A DNA stretch of 64,000 bases from Limanda limanda (lineage: Eukaryota; Chordata; Actinopteri; Pleuronectiformes; Pleuronectidae). Location of the stretch: positions 219,501 to 283,500 of the forward strand of contig NC_083649.1 of NCBI RefSeq assembly GCF_963576545.1, in the 5' to 3' direction. Shown one piece after another: positions 48,146 through 61,440 of this stretch (within the stretch, counting starts at the first letter, position 1; every line of letters starts with the position of its first letter). The notes beneath the pieces were generated by a model. It had not been told where the DNA came from. It was given only the letters and a program-made list of their open reading frames with translations, and made no database searches. The position numbers were made by a program, and so were the translations under genes.

Positions 48146-49773
48146 TCACTGTATGACGCACATTTCTTTGTTCTTATCTGATTCAACCGCACGTCCCACT
48201 GCTCCAACTGATGCCCCTCTAGAACAAACTCCAATTAGTCCTGCAATAAGGGCTAAGAAACCACCTCCTTTTGCTGCCACAAGTACTTTTGCTTCAGATC
48301 TTGCTTCATCCCAGTCCTTCTGTGGTTCATCCTGCAGAAGCTCATTCATCTTTTTTTCCACAGCTTTCTCAGCCTCTTGGAACATCTCGTTGGTGTAGCA
48401 TCTTCCTCCATTTCTCTCAACCATTGTGTTGATCTTCTTCAGCAGCTCATGGACCTGAGCAGGATCTTTATTTCTGTTGTTAAAAACATGGTATCCTCCT
48501 TTGCACTGATGGAGGAAGGCTCTGAGAACCTTATTGTTACCAATGACGTCTTCTATGGTGACGCCGTCTTCCTCCAGATCGTCTCCACGGGTGAACAGAG
48601 CCATGGTGTAACATGCAGCCTGTTCTCCAAACAGATTCTGAAGGATTTCCACTGTTTCTTCTTCTTCTTTAGTGAATCTCTCTGCCTTGAGGATGATCAG
48701 GAACACATGAGGTCCAGGAGAAGCGTATGCGATGCACTTAGCGATTTCCACCTTCACCTGCTCTTGACTCAGCTCGGTGTCAAACAGACCTGGAGTATCA
48801 ATAACCTCCAGTTTTTGGCCCTGAACCTTCCCTGATTCTCTCTGACATTCTGTCGTCACTGAGGAAGAACAAACTGATGATATAAAAACCTTCTCCTTCT
48901 TCATTAAGATGGTGTTTCCTACTGCACTTTTCCCAGTTCCAGTTTTCCCAACAAGAACCATCCTGAGAGAGCGCTTTGGATCTGATGGAGAATTTCAAAC
49001 ACATGAACAAACTTTAAGTTAATTAACCTCATGTTTTAAACCACATTTACAATCACAATGTGTCTCATCAGGCTTCACAAGGTGCAACTTCCTCTGATCT
49101 TAACCTGCAGAGTTAAACTCTATCAGGTTGAGATAATGAGTTTCAGACCGGAGTTGTCTTAGAGGTTTAATGATTGAATCTGCAGAGGGTTACACCCACA
49201 TGGCTCAGAGTGACACCAGAGGAAGGTCTTTATACAAAGTGATAAACAGGAGACGCCTTGCTGTCTGGCATCACTGATACAGAAAGAAGAATCAAACCAG
49301 AACAGAACAGATAAAGGTCAACTGGAGGTGGGATTACCAAATAAGGGCATGAACCTTGAGGAGGCTTCAGCTACGTGCACAGAAAACAGTCAGAACAGTA
49401 GAAGGACATTGATCAGTGGAATTTAACATTACAAGGTTTCCACAATAAAACATGTTGCGCCTCTGCTTTTCAGGAATCAGACGGACTCTTCTGATTGGCT
49501 CCCACGGGTCAACAAGTAGGAACAACTTGTCCCGTGAAGTTAGTGTGGAAGCATTTTAACGGTTTCTCCTCCAGTCGTTATGGTCTCCATCAAATCAGAC
49601 ACATTCTGTTCAGACTCAGGTTTAAAGATTGAATTGGTGTAAATACTTGACTGTTGTAAATATCATTCATTGGAAAAGAGGAAGTTAAAAAGAGAAAGAG
49701 AAAAGATGAGAATATAAATCCAGTGTGAACAAACATTTGTAAAGTTTAACTCACAGGTTTGTTCCTTGGACAT
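48146..49773 (-). CDS. GIMAP-family GTPase with C-terminal CaaX box
   Basis: Exon 1 (49755-49773) encodes MSKEQT plus one base, with donor GTGAGT. Exon 2 (48146-48981) follows an ATCAG acceptor. The joined length is 855 nt: 284 codons plus stop, in frame. AIG1-type GTPase motifs: G1 GKTGTGKS (residues 18-25), G3 DTPG (about 68-71), a TRGDD G4-like motif, and the conserved LKKINTMVERNGG region. A helical acidic stretch is followed by a hydrophobic Gly-rich run, GGGFLALIAGLIGV (about 246-259). The protein ends CVIQ, a CaaX prenylation motif. GIMAPs are membrane-associated immune GTPases. Exon 1 sits inside the broken neighbouring copy. Which fish GIMAP it is cannot be named. Confidence 0.85.
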
Positions 49774-51218
49774 GTTTGTCAGTGAAGTCTTGTCAGAGTT
49801 CAAGGGACGTTTCCTTTCTACTCTCGTCGTCTTTTCTACCACAGCTTTCTGAGCCTCTTTGAACATCTCGTCGGTGTAGTATCCTCCATTATCCTCAACC
49901 ATTGTGTTGATCTTCTTCAGCAGCTCATGGACCTGAGCAGGACCTTTATTTCTGTTGTTAAAAACATGGTATCCTCCTTTGCACTGATCGATGAAGGCTT
50001 TGAGAGCCGTATTATCATCAATGACGTCTTCTATGGTGACGCCGTCTTCCTCCAGATCGTCTCCACGGGTGAACAGAGCCATGGTGTAACGTGCAGCCTG
50101 TTCTCCAAACAGCTTCTGAAGGATTTTCACTGTTTCTTCTTCTTCTTTAGTGAATCTGTCTGCCTTGAGGATGATCAGGAACACATGAGGTCCAGGAGCA
50201 GCGTATACGATGCAATTAGCGATTTCTGCTGTCACCTGCTCTTGACTCAGCCTGGTGTCAAACAGATCTGGAGTATCAATAACCTCCAGTTTTTGGCCCC
50301 GAACTGTCCCTGATTCACTCTGACAATCTGTCATCAATGAGTCAGCACAAGCTGATGAAGGAAAAACCTTCTCCTTCTTCATTAAGATGGTGTTTCCTAC
50401 TGCACTTTTCCCAGCTCTAGTTATCCCAATAAGAACCATCCTGAGAGAGTCCTTTGGATCTGATGGAGAATTTCAAACACATGAACAAACTTTAAGTTAA
50501 TGAATCTCATGTTTTAAACCACATTTACAATCACAATGTGTCTCATCAGGCTTCACAAGGTGCAACTTCCTCTGATCTTAACCTGCAGAGTGAAACTCTA
50601 TCAGGTTGAGATAATGAGTTTCAGACCGGAGTTGTCTTAGAGGTTTAATGATTGACTCTGCAGAGGGTTACACCCACATGGCTCAGAGTGCAACCAGAGG
50701 AAGGTTTTTATACAAAGTGATAAACAGGAGACGCCTTGCTGTCTGGCATCACTGATACAGAAAGAGGAATCAAACCAGCAGCCAGTTGAACAGGAGGTGG
50801 GAACTGGAGGTGGGATTACCAAATAAGGGCATGAACCTTGAGGTTGCATCAGCTACGTGCACAGAAAACAGTCAGAACAGTAGAAGGACATTGATCAGTG
50901 GAATTTTCCATCACAAGGTTTCCACAATAAAACATGTTGCGCCTCCGCTTTTCAGGAAACAGACGGACTCTTCTGATTGGCTCCCATGGGTCAACAAGTA
51001 GGAACAACTTGTCCTGTGAAGTTAGTGTGGAAGCATTTTAACGGTTTCTCCTCCAGTCGTTATGGTCTCCATCAAATCAGACACATTCTGTTCAGACTCA
51101 GGTTTAAAGATTGAATTGGTGTAAATACTTGACTGTTAAATATCATTCATTGGAAAAGAGGAAGTTAAAAAGAGAAAGAGAAAAGATGAGAATATAAATC
51201 CAGTAAAGTTTTACTCAC

Positions 51219-51237
<19 letters not shown>
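49663..51237 (-). pseudogene. Second GIMAP copy, truncated
   Basis: First exon at 51219-51237 (MSKVQT, donor GTGAGT), second exon from 50459. G1 is GITRAGKS, still a P-loop, but G3 reads DTPD instead of DTPG. The domain continues through VFNNRNKGPAQVHELLKKIN to MFKEAQKAVVEK. At about 49830 the C-terminal tail is replaced by the 5' leader and first exon of the neighbouring GIMAP, and the frame reads on into that intron. The hydrophobic tail and CaaX box are lost. It is a tandem duplicate (introns and flanks 48.96-49.64 kb match 50.44-51.14 kb closely), probably non-functional. Confidence 0.8.
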
Positions 51238-52736
<1,499 letters not shown>

Positions 52737-53199
52737 AGGTTTGTTTCTTGAACATGTTTGTCAGTGAAGTCTCGTCAGAGTTCAAGTGAAGTTTCCTTAT
52801 TACTCATGTCTTTATATGATCTGTAATCAGCTGATCTTTATTATCTGCTCCTCTGGTCCAGTGTCCTCACCTCACCCTCACATGGTCCAACATCCATTCC
52901 ACTGTCTTATTAGCAGTTAGCTTAGCTGAATTTGTTTTTGCTGAATTAAGAAAAATCTTTAGTTGTTTTTCCTTTATTTAAAATGAATTTTAAAATTATT
53001 ATGTGAGGTTTATTTTGAAAGATCAAATATTTGCCGTGTGTGATGTCATCACTGATCCCTGTCATGTGTGAACGAAGAGTTGAGAAGATTTTCAAACGTT
53101 TGTAAAGTTTTAATCACAGGTTTGTTCCTTGGACATGTTTGTCACTGAAGTCTCGTCAGAGTTCAAGTGAAGTTTCCTTATTACTCTGGTCTTTATATG

Positions 53200-53275
<76 letters not shown>

Positions 53276-54182
53276 CAGTCATAGCACATTTCTGCTCAAT
53301 GCATTCACAATACTTTAAAGGTGTGTGGTTGAGATCAACATGAAGACCGAGATGGAAAACAGCTGTGGTTGGACCCACGAGTTCTTTGTTCACGTATAAT
53401 ATTTAAGTAACGACGTCTGAATCACCTGCTCATGGACTGGCTGTCGTAGCTGGTGTGATATTACAAAATGGTTTCTCACTTTCTTAATAGAGATTTACTG
53501 AAGCTGTTAGGCTTAAGCGTTAATCAGAGTGTTTGTTTGCTAGTAAACTGAACTTTTGTTGTTGTGGTTTAAACTAACTCTGACTTCCAACTGTGGCTGA
53601 TCAACTCCACTCTGTGCTCTGCAGAGTCTTAACAACATGGAACATGAGGCTTATTTATAGCTTCCAGGTATTAAAAAGTGCATAAAATGCACATTAGGAA
53701 AATAATTGAACAGTAACACTATTCAGCTCTGCATATTCCAATAATTATAAATGATAAAAGCTCCAGTTTATAATTTTTATCCTTTAATTTTCTCTTTTAA
53801 TCTGATTTGTCTCATCAGGGTTCACAAGGTGCAACTTCCTCTGATCTTAACCCGCAAAGAAAAACTATATCCTGTTGAGGTTTCCACAATAAAACATGTT
53901 GCGCCTCCGCTTTTCAGGAAACAGACGGACTCTTCTGATTGGCTCCCACGGGTCAACAAGTAGGAACAACTTGTCCTGTGAAGTTAGTGTGGAAGCATTT
54001 TAACGGTTTCTCCTCCAGTCGTTATGGTCTCCATCAAATCAGACACATTCTGTTCAGACTCAGGTTTAAAGATTGAATTGGTGTAATTACTTGACTGTTG
54101 TAAATATCATTCATTGGAAAAGAGGAAGTTAAAAAGAGAAAGAGAAAAGATGAGAATATAAATCCAGTAAAGTTTTACTCAC
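52737..54182 (-). repeat. GIMAP first-exon unit B
   Basis: Same order as unit A: first-exon copies at 52737-52755 (MFKKQT) and 53118-53136 (MSKEQT, but donor changed to GTGATT), again 381 bp apart. Then a TG array (53201-53273) and the shared 0.9-kb tail. Close to unit A along its whole length. Confidence 0.85.
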
Positions 54183-54473
54183 AGGTTTGTTTCTTGAACA
54201 TGTTTGTCAGTGAAGTCTCGTCAGAGTTCAAGTGAAGTTTCCTTATTACTCATGTCTTTATATGATCTGTAATCAGCTGATCTTTATTATCTGCTCCTCT
54301 GGTCCAGTGTCCTCACCTCACCCTCACATGGTCCAACATCCATTCCACTGTCTCATTAGCAGTTAGCTTAGCTGAATTTGTTTTTGCTGAATGAAGAAAA
54401 ATCCTAAGTCGTTTTTCCTTTATTGAAAATGAATGTTAAAAGTATAATGTGACATTTATTTAGAAAGATCAAA

Positions 54474-54517
<44 letters not shown>

Positions 54518-54522
54518 TGTGT

Positions 54523-54590
<68 letters not shown>

Positions 54591-54779
54591 CAGTCATAGC
54601 ACATTTCTTGTCAGTGAAGTCTCGTCAGAGTTCAAGTGAAGCTTCCTTATTACTCGGGTTGTGACAGCAATTTGACCATTTGGGCCTTGATTGATGGAAG
54701 GAACCACTTTGATGTATAGAAAGATGAGCAAATGGATTCCCTTACATATTAGGGTTCTGATGGCTCTTTGCATTTGTTG
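54183..54779 (-). repeat. GIMAP first-exon unit, partial third copy
   Basis: Begins with a first-exon copy at 54183-54201 (MFKKQT), continues through the chm-like module, and passes into a TG array at 54477-54588. It contains only a remnant of the next first exon (TTCTTGTCAGTGAAGTC near 54605). The remainder is lost and a hAT fragment follows. Confidence 0.8.
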
Positions 54780-55060
54780 TTTTAGGGGTGCTGCATTTCC
54801 CTGAGTCGCATACTGCTGCAAATGTGGCAACAGTAAAAGCAGCCCTGATGTCACAGTGGGGTCCAACACACAGAGTGACTTGCCTTGTGACTGATGGAGC
54901 AGCAAATATGGGTGTTTGTGTCAGGGAGCTTCTTATGCGTCACACAATTTGTATGAAGCATACTTTAAATATACTCATGAAAAAGGCTCTTCACCAAAAC
55001 ACTGTGTTGTCTGACATCCGGGCTGTAAGAGCCACTATGGAGCCTGCGTGTGTATAGTTA
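54780..55060 (+). pseudogene. hAT transposase core fragment
   Basis: Encodes SHTAANVATVKAALMSQWG and RVTCLVTDGAANMGVCVREL (catalytic Asp region), then HTICMKHTLNILMKKAL and NTVLSDIRAVRAT. It belongs to the ZBED-type hAT group. The continuation appears only at about 55618, so something lies between. Confidence 0.82.
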
Positions 55061-55610
55061 AATATTTATGTTGGTTTGATATTTTCTTATGTTATCCAGG
55101 TTTGTAGTTTAAGTTTTGTACAGTTAAATTATATGTTGTATGGTGTGTCTTCTATATTCCATTATATTCTGTTTTGCGTCTTCTTGCAACAGTTGATGAG
55201 GCTGTAAGTCCGTTCATCATATAGGTGCGTGGTGGAGGATGCACATGTTGTTTTTGAGGCGCATGTGGATCGTGGTGAGTGAGGAGGCTGTGAAGTAGAA
55301 CGAAACAAGTTTTGACCATGAAATTGACGTTAAATTGATGTGGAAACGTGATAAAGGGACATCGTGACAGGTTTGGAAAGACGTCACGCCAATTTAGATA
55401 AAGGATCATTAAAAGATGTGTCTGTAATGTGCTGGAACGGAAAACAAAATCCCTCATTTCAAGTTCAACCCGCCTCCTGGAGTTGTGTGACATTGGGTTA
55501 TCACTACGGGACGGGATCTATTTGTTGGACACGAGTCAACTGCAAGAAACACTCCTCAGACATAACACAAGTGGCCCTCGTGATGTGGAACCAAATGGAT
55601 CGGCCACTTC
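55061..55610. other. Unidentified segment interrupting a hAT fragment
   Basis: About 550 bp with no recognised domain or clear termini. It separates the two pieces of the hAT transposase. It could be an insertion or an intron with unrelated sequence. Confidence 0.4.
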
Positions 55611-55735
55611 ACAGGCTAACTCTGGGAAGATAGTGAGCTATTTCAAGAGCAGCACCACAGCAAAGGTGAATTCCTTCGTTTCATTGAAATATTCTAAAGA
55701 AGCTGTTTGGTTGAAGTTGCTGCTTCAGTGACACG
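55611..55735 (+). pseudogene. hAT transposase fragment, continued
   Basis: Encodes SGKIVSYFKSSTTAKVNSF, the stretch that normally follows the IRAVRAT region of the fragment ending at 55060. It stops after a KLLLQ end. Confidence 0.7.
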
Positions 55736-56161
55736 TGAGTGAATCAGTTTTTGTTGGATAATTTTATAGGAGAAGCTGATACAGGAGCAGGAGCAAATAG
55801 GCCGGTGATCAGTGCTAGCCATTTTGGTGCCCTAAGCATAACTCCTTTATGATGCCCCCCCCCCCTCCCCCCGAGAAAAAAAAACGTTTGTTTCTGCCAG
55901 TTCAACATTTTATTAAAACGAAAAAGTAAAAAATCTACTTTGTAAACACAGTACACAGAACAGCCAAAACATACATACAAGTATTGGGATGTGCAAAATC
56001 TTCGTAGAAAAGAGTTAGAAGCAGAAAATTCACAAAATTTGACTTAACTTTGTAAACACACTATGTAGAACAGATAAAACACACATTCAAGTAAAGTCCA
56101 AAATCAAAATATTCAAACAAAGAATCTTATACCAAAAAAATTATGAACATTTAATACTGTA
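55736..56161. other. AT-rich intergenic DNA, no gene seen
   Basis: Contains a C-run at 55856-55872 and two similar ACTTTGTAAACACA(C/G)TA blocks (55937 and 56049), a weak direct repeat. Nothing else was recognised. Confidence 0.45.
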
Positions 56162-56691
56162 TGTCAGGGGCTGGCAGAAATGGCAGGCGCGAACCCAAAA
56201 GCACGACACAGAAGCAGAGTAGGAATCAGAAAAGTTCTTGGTTTATTTAACGTAGCAGAGATCAGGAGCCAATTAGTCAGTCCGAAACAATCAAATCCGA
56301 CAGGGAGTAGGCGAAAGGGAAGTCCAGGAAACAAGCATAGATAGATAGATAGATAGAGTACTTTATTCATCCCCGAAGGGAAATTAAGCAGGTAGGTCAC
56401 GAAGGGAATCAGGCAGGAGATAAGTCAGGAGGATAAACACGGTAAGGTCAGGTAAGAAACACTAATGATCTGGCAGAGGACAAAGAGGAAAGGCAGTCAG
56501 ATATACTGTGGAGACTAATGAGTTGATGGAAGACAGGTGTGTCTGTGGGCGGGGCCGGTGAAGGGATCTGAGGAACCAGGAAGTGCAGAGCAGAGGGGAG
56601 TGGCTGAGTTCTGAAATGACAAAATGGATTAGTATATGTTGAACTATGATGATGGAAATAACAATATTAATAAGAGGGCGAATTCGTGACA
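56162..56691 (-). mobile_element. LTR-like solo insert, copy 3
   Basis: 530 bp including a 48-bp LINE tail, TGTCAGGGGCTGGCAG to GAATTCGTGACA, between exact CTGTA duplications (56157-56161 and 56692-56696). It is related along its length to the copy inside gypsy pol. It has TG...CA ends, a 5-bp duplication and an AATAAACC signal in minus orientation. Confidence 0.85.
56338..56385 (-). mobile_element. 48-bp LINE 3' tail insertion
   Basis: Minus-strand AATTTCCCTTCGGGGATGAA-type sequence ending in CTAT repeats, identical in kind to the 3' ends of LINE A and B. It is flanked by AAGCA on both sides (56333-56337 and 56386-56390). The related LTR-like copy at 24.5 kb lacks it. It is an extreme 5' truncation. 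Confidence 0.9.
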
Positions 56692-56825
56692 CTGTAAGCA
56701 TGCAGCCAAGGTGCTCTCCCCCTTTATTTATCAACTATTTGATAAATCTAATCTAATATAAAAGCATAATAGAATGTAAAGTAAAGTAACATCAAGCTGG
56801 CGTCAGTTAGGCCTACTTGTAAAAT

Positions 56826-59051
56826 GTAGTCATCACTGGAAACGTGAGATCGCTGGCAAATAAAGTGGACGAGCTGGAAGCGCTCATCAGGACGCAGCGG
56901 GAGTACAGGGAGTCCAGTGTTGTGTGTCTCACGGAAACGTGGCTGCACGAGCACATACCGGACTCCAACGTCACCATCCCCGGCTTCCAGACGGTCCGAG
57001 CCGACAGGGACACCACCGCGAGCGGCAAGAAGAAAGGAGGGGGCCTCGCCGTGCTCGTAAACACCAGGTGGTGTCACCCCGGGCACGTCACGGTTAAACA
57101 GCGTGTCTGCAGCCCGGACATCGAGCTCGTCGCCGTCGGACTTCGTCCGTATTATTTGCAGAGGGAGTTCACCAGTGTTTTCGCCATCACTGTTTACATT
57201 CCTCCATCCGGGAACGCGGAAGCAGCGTGTGACGTCATCCACACTGTGACTGCGGGATTACAGACACAACACCCCAGGGCCTTCATCTTCATCACAGGTG
57301 ACTTTAATCATGCCTCCCTCTCATCCACACTCCCTACCTTCTTCCAGTTTGTGAAATGTGCCACACGTGATAATAAGACTTTGGACCTGCTGTATGCAAA
57401 TGTGAAGGATGCATACAGCTGCACTGCCCTGCCACCACTGAACCAGAAGAAGAGGGCCTTTAGATCACGGGACAGTGCAGAGCTCAAGCGAGTACAAAGG
57501 GAGCTCAAACGCAGCATCAGGGAGAGCAAGGACAACTTCAGGAGAAAAAAAAAACTGGAGCACAAACTGGAGGACAATAACACCAGGGACGTCTGGAGTG
57601 GGATGAAGGAGATCACCGGCTTCCAGAGGAGAGGTGGGGGAGCAGCGGGGGATGAGGGACGTGCGAACGAGCTGAACACGTTCTTCAACAGGTTCAACTC
57701 CAACCCCCCCACCCCCAGCGGACCCTCCACTGCCTCCTCTGCTTCTCCGAACAACAACCCCCCACCTCCCCCCATCACCCCCTACCCCCCACCACCTCCC
57801 CCCATCACCCCCTGGTCCCAGTGCCCAAAAAAGGACGTCCTGCTGCACTGGAGGACTACAGGCCGGTGGCACTGACCTCTCACATCATGAAGGTCATGGA
57901 GAGACTGGTCCTGGCACACCTCAGGCCGCTGGTGTCCCCATCACAAGACCCCCTGCAGTTTGCATATCAGCCCCATGTTGGGGTTGATGATGCAATCATC
58001 TACCTGCTGCAGAAGGCTTATTCCTCCCTGGACAGACCCAACACCTCAGTCCGGATCATGTTCTTCGACTTCTCCAGCGCCTTCAACACCATCCAGCCCA
58101 GACTGCTGAAGGCTAAACTGGAGGGCACGCAGGTGAGTGCTCCCCTCATCACTTGGGTCGATGACTATCTGACGGGCAGACCGCAGTTTGTGAGATTACA
58201 GAACTGTGTGTCTGGTCGTCTGATCAGTAACATCGGGGCCCCCCCAGGGAACTGTACTGCCCCCCTTCCTCTTCACCACATACACTGCTGACTTTCAGCT
58301 CTGCACTGAGTCGTGTCATCTACAGAAGTTCTCTGATGACACGGCCATTGTGGGGTGTGTTGAGGGCGGGGGGGAGGCTGAGTACAGGGACCTGGTTGAC
58401 CGCTTTGTGAAGTGGTGTGGGGAGAACTGCATGCAGCTCAACGTGGCGAAGACGAGGGAGATGGTGGTGGACTTCAGGAGGAACAAGCCCCTGCCCTCTC
58501 CTGTCTGCATCGGTGGGACGGATGTGGAGGTGGTGTCTGCATACAAGGACCTGGGGGTCACACTGGACAATAAACTGGACTGGTCCACCAACACACAGGC
58601 CGTCTACAAGAAGGGCCTGAGCCGGCTTTACTTCCTGAGGAGGCTCGGGTCCTTCCACGTCTGCAACAAGATGCTGCAGATGTTCTACCAGTCTGTTGTG
58701 GCGAGCACCATCTTCTTTGCTGTGGTGTCCTGGGGTGCGGGCATCAAGGCGGAGGACGCCAACAGACTGAGAAAACTCATCAGGAAGGCAGAGTCTGTGG
58801 TTGGCTCTAAGCTGGTCACCCTGGAGGAGGTGGTGGAGGACAGGATGCTGGCAAAACTGCTGGCAATCATGGACAATCCCTCTCACCCCCCCCACAAAAC
58901 CCTGGACAAGCTAAGGAGCAGCTTCAGTCACAGACTCATTCAACCCCCCCGCTGCTCGAAGGAACGATACAGGAAGTCGTTCCTCCCAACTGCAATAAGA
59001 CTGTTCAACTCCTCCCCCTCTGTCAGAGCCTCCATCACAGAACTGCACTAA
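56826..59051 (+). pseudogene. LINE B endonuclease/reverse transcriptase, deleted
   Basis: Endonuclease motifs: GNVRSLANKVDELEALIRTQ, VVCLTETWLHEHI (catalytic Glu), GGGLAVLVNTRW, FITGDFNHASL. The SDH motif is lost in deletion 1, which is in frame. After the Pro-rich linker a second deletion removes the first RT motif and shifts the frame. Then follow [20 protein letters not shown], a C-run insertion near 58239-58245, and KFSDDTAIVG to the SFLPTAIRLFNSS end. Not functional. Confidence 0.87.
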
Positions 59052-59704
59052 ACCTGTCTCCTTGCACTGTGGACCTGTACAACCGCTCCATATACACTTA
59101 CTGCACATCATATGTGATATGTGTTCATATACACCATATTGATATTATATATCATTTTATACAATAATATTGTCTTTTGCACACTGTCTACATATTCTTA
59201 CACTCATAGTATATTATATTATCTATTGTAAAGTCAAATACTTATATTTATACCTCTACTATATATCATATATTATATCATACTCTCTGTATATTCTTTG
59301 TATATATAAGTCTATATACACATATTTATACATGTGTACATGTTATTATTATTATTATTATATTACTATTATTATTATACATACTGTTGCTGCCATTATT
59401 ACTATATACCGCTATTATATTGGTATAATTACTATCATATATAAATATATATTATGTTATATTATATACTATATATACTGTACTATTTTTATATACTGTC
59501 TAACAATAACATTACCATCATATCATCAGTACTATTACCATCATCTTGCCACTGCACCTTATCTACCTATTTATCTTGTGTTTCTGTTTTTATTCTTTCT
59601 ACCTCAATACTTTGTATTTTATTGTATTGTATTTTATTTTTATTATATTCAAATATACCGGCTGCTATGACGACTTAATTTCCCTTTGGGGATGAATAAA
59701 GTAC

Positions 59705-59741
<37 letters not shown>
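56826..59741 (+). mobile_element. LINE copy B, Rex1/L2-type, two internal deletions
   Basis: Same family as LINE A, extending further 5' into the endonuclease. It ends in the same ATGAATAAAGTACTCTATC tail with CTAT repeats (59705-59741). Compared with A it lacks the equivalent of A 3991-4293 (303 bp) and a second stretch from the proline-rich linker to GGTCCCAGTGCCC (A about 4675-4950). Confidence 0.88.
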
Positions 59742-59859
59742 AACATAGCAAAATGAAGCAGCAGTTTACCAACAGTTTGAAGCAGGGGGAATATTAAATT
59801 AAATAATATGAATATATGTGTAGAAAGTGTATTTGTATGGGTGGTGGAGCAGAATGTTT
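59742..59859. other. Junction between LINE B and LINE C
   Basis: Sequence between the CTAT tail of LINE B and the point where LINE C reverse transcriptase becomes recognisable. No domain was seen. LINE C lacks its normal 3' end here. Confidence 0.4.
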
Positions 59860-61440
59860 TTCCAACCATACCAAACTTCTTGAGTCTCCTCAGGAAGTAG
59901 AGGCGCTTTTGTGCAGTTTTGACCGCCGAGTCTGCTTGTTTGGACCAGGTCATGTCATCCGTGATGAACACACCGAGGAACTTGAACTCGGAGACTCTTT
60001 CCACCACAGCTCCGTCGATGTGTATGGGATCGTGACCCCCCCTCTGCAGCTTCCTGAAGTCCACGATCATCTCCTTGGTCTTGCAGACATTGAGGGACAG
60101 GTTGTTCTCTTGGCACCATGTTGCCAAGCCCCTGACCTCATCTCTATAGGCGGTCTCATCGCTGTTGGAGATGAGGCCCAGGATGGTGGTGTCTTCTGCA
60201 AATTTGAGGAAGATGTTTGAACTGTGTGTTGCTACACAGTCCTGCGTGTACAGGGAGTACAGGAGGGGACTGAGCACGCAGCCCTCAGGGGCACCGGTGC
60301 TCAGAGTCAGTGAGGAGGAGGTGTGGTTGCCCATTCTCACCACCTGGGGTCTGCTCGTCAGGAAGTCCAGGATCCAGTTACACAGGGGGGTTTTAAGACC
60401 CAGGCTCCTGAGCTTGGGGACGAGCTTGGCAGGAACAATCGTGTTGAACGCTGAGCTGTAATCCACAAACAGCATCCTCACGTATGTGTTGGCCTTTTCC
60501 AGGTGGGAGAGGGTGGTGTGTGTTGTGAGGGCGATAGCATCATCCGTGGACCTGTTTGGGCGGTATGCAAACTGGAAGGTGTCGGGAAGGGTAGAGCAGA
60601 TGTGGGTTTTGACCAGCCGCTCGAAGCACTTCATGATGGTGGAGGTCAGTGCTACAGGGCGGTAGTCATTTAAACAGGTGATGGATGGTTTCTTGGGTAT
60701 GGGGATGATGGTGGCCTGCTTGAAGCAGGTGGGGACTGTTGACAGTTGAAGGGAGAGGTTGAATATGGAGGTGAAGACCTCCGCTAGATGGTCGGCACAC
60801 CCCAAGAGGACACAGCCTGGAACTCCATCGGGCCCAGATGACTTTCAAAGCTTCACTCTTTGAAGCTTTCGCCTCACGTCAGCCACGGTCAGGGACAGAG
60901 TGCAGTCGTCTCGGTCCTCGGCCAGTCTCGCGGATGGAAGGGTGTTGGTTGCCTCAAACCGTGCGTAGAAGGTGTTGAGGTCATCAGGTTTCTCCCTTTA
61001 TAGCCTGTTATGTGTCGCAGGCCGCCCCACAAGCGTCGGGGGTCAGAGCTGAGGTAGTTGGATTCCAGCTTGTCCCTGTAGTCTCTTTTTCCATCTCTGA
61101 TGGCCCTCCGCAGGTCCCATCTGGACTTCCTCAAAGCCTCCGGGTCACTGGAGTTGAAGGCAGAGGACCCTGCGCTGAGCTTAGCATGGACATTACCATT
61201 TACCCAGGGCTTTTGGTTTGGGAAAGTCCGAACACTGACCCTAGGGACGACATCATAGATGCATTTGAAGATATATGCAGAGACAGTGTCTGTGTATTCA
61301 TTAATGTCCCCATCCGCTGCAACACAGAAAATCTGCCAATCTGTTGTTTCAAAGCAGTCCTGGAGAAGAGGTGGAGAGTGCTAATGGATTCAGCACTCCA
61401 GCGTTGAACTGCCCGAAAAACCGTTTTTTCCTGTTTTAGG
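59860..61440 (-). pseudogene. LINE C, a second Rex1/L2-type family, fragment
   Basis: Minus-strand pieces: FPNQKPWVNGNVHAKL and KSRWDLRRAIRDGKRDYRDK (61200-61010), a broken linker, then [78 protein letters not shown] and [11 protein letters not shown]. The active-site FADD is FAED here and PQG is PEG. The frame ends after [13 protein letters not shown], losing the thumb and 3' UTR. Both ends are truncated and orientation is opposite to LINE B. Confidence 0.87.
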
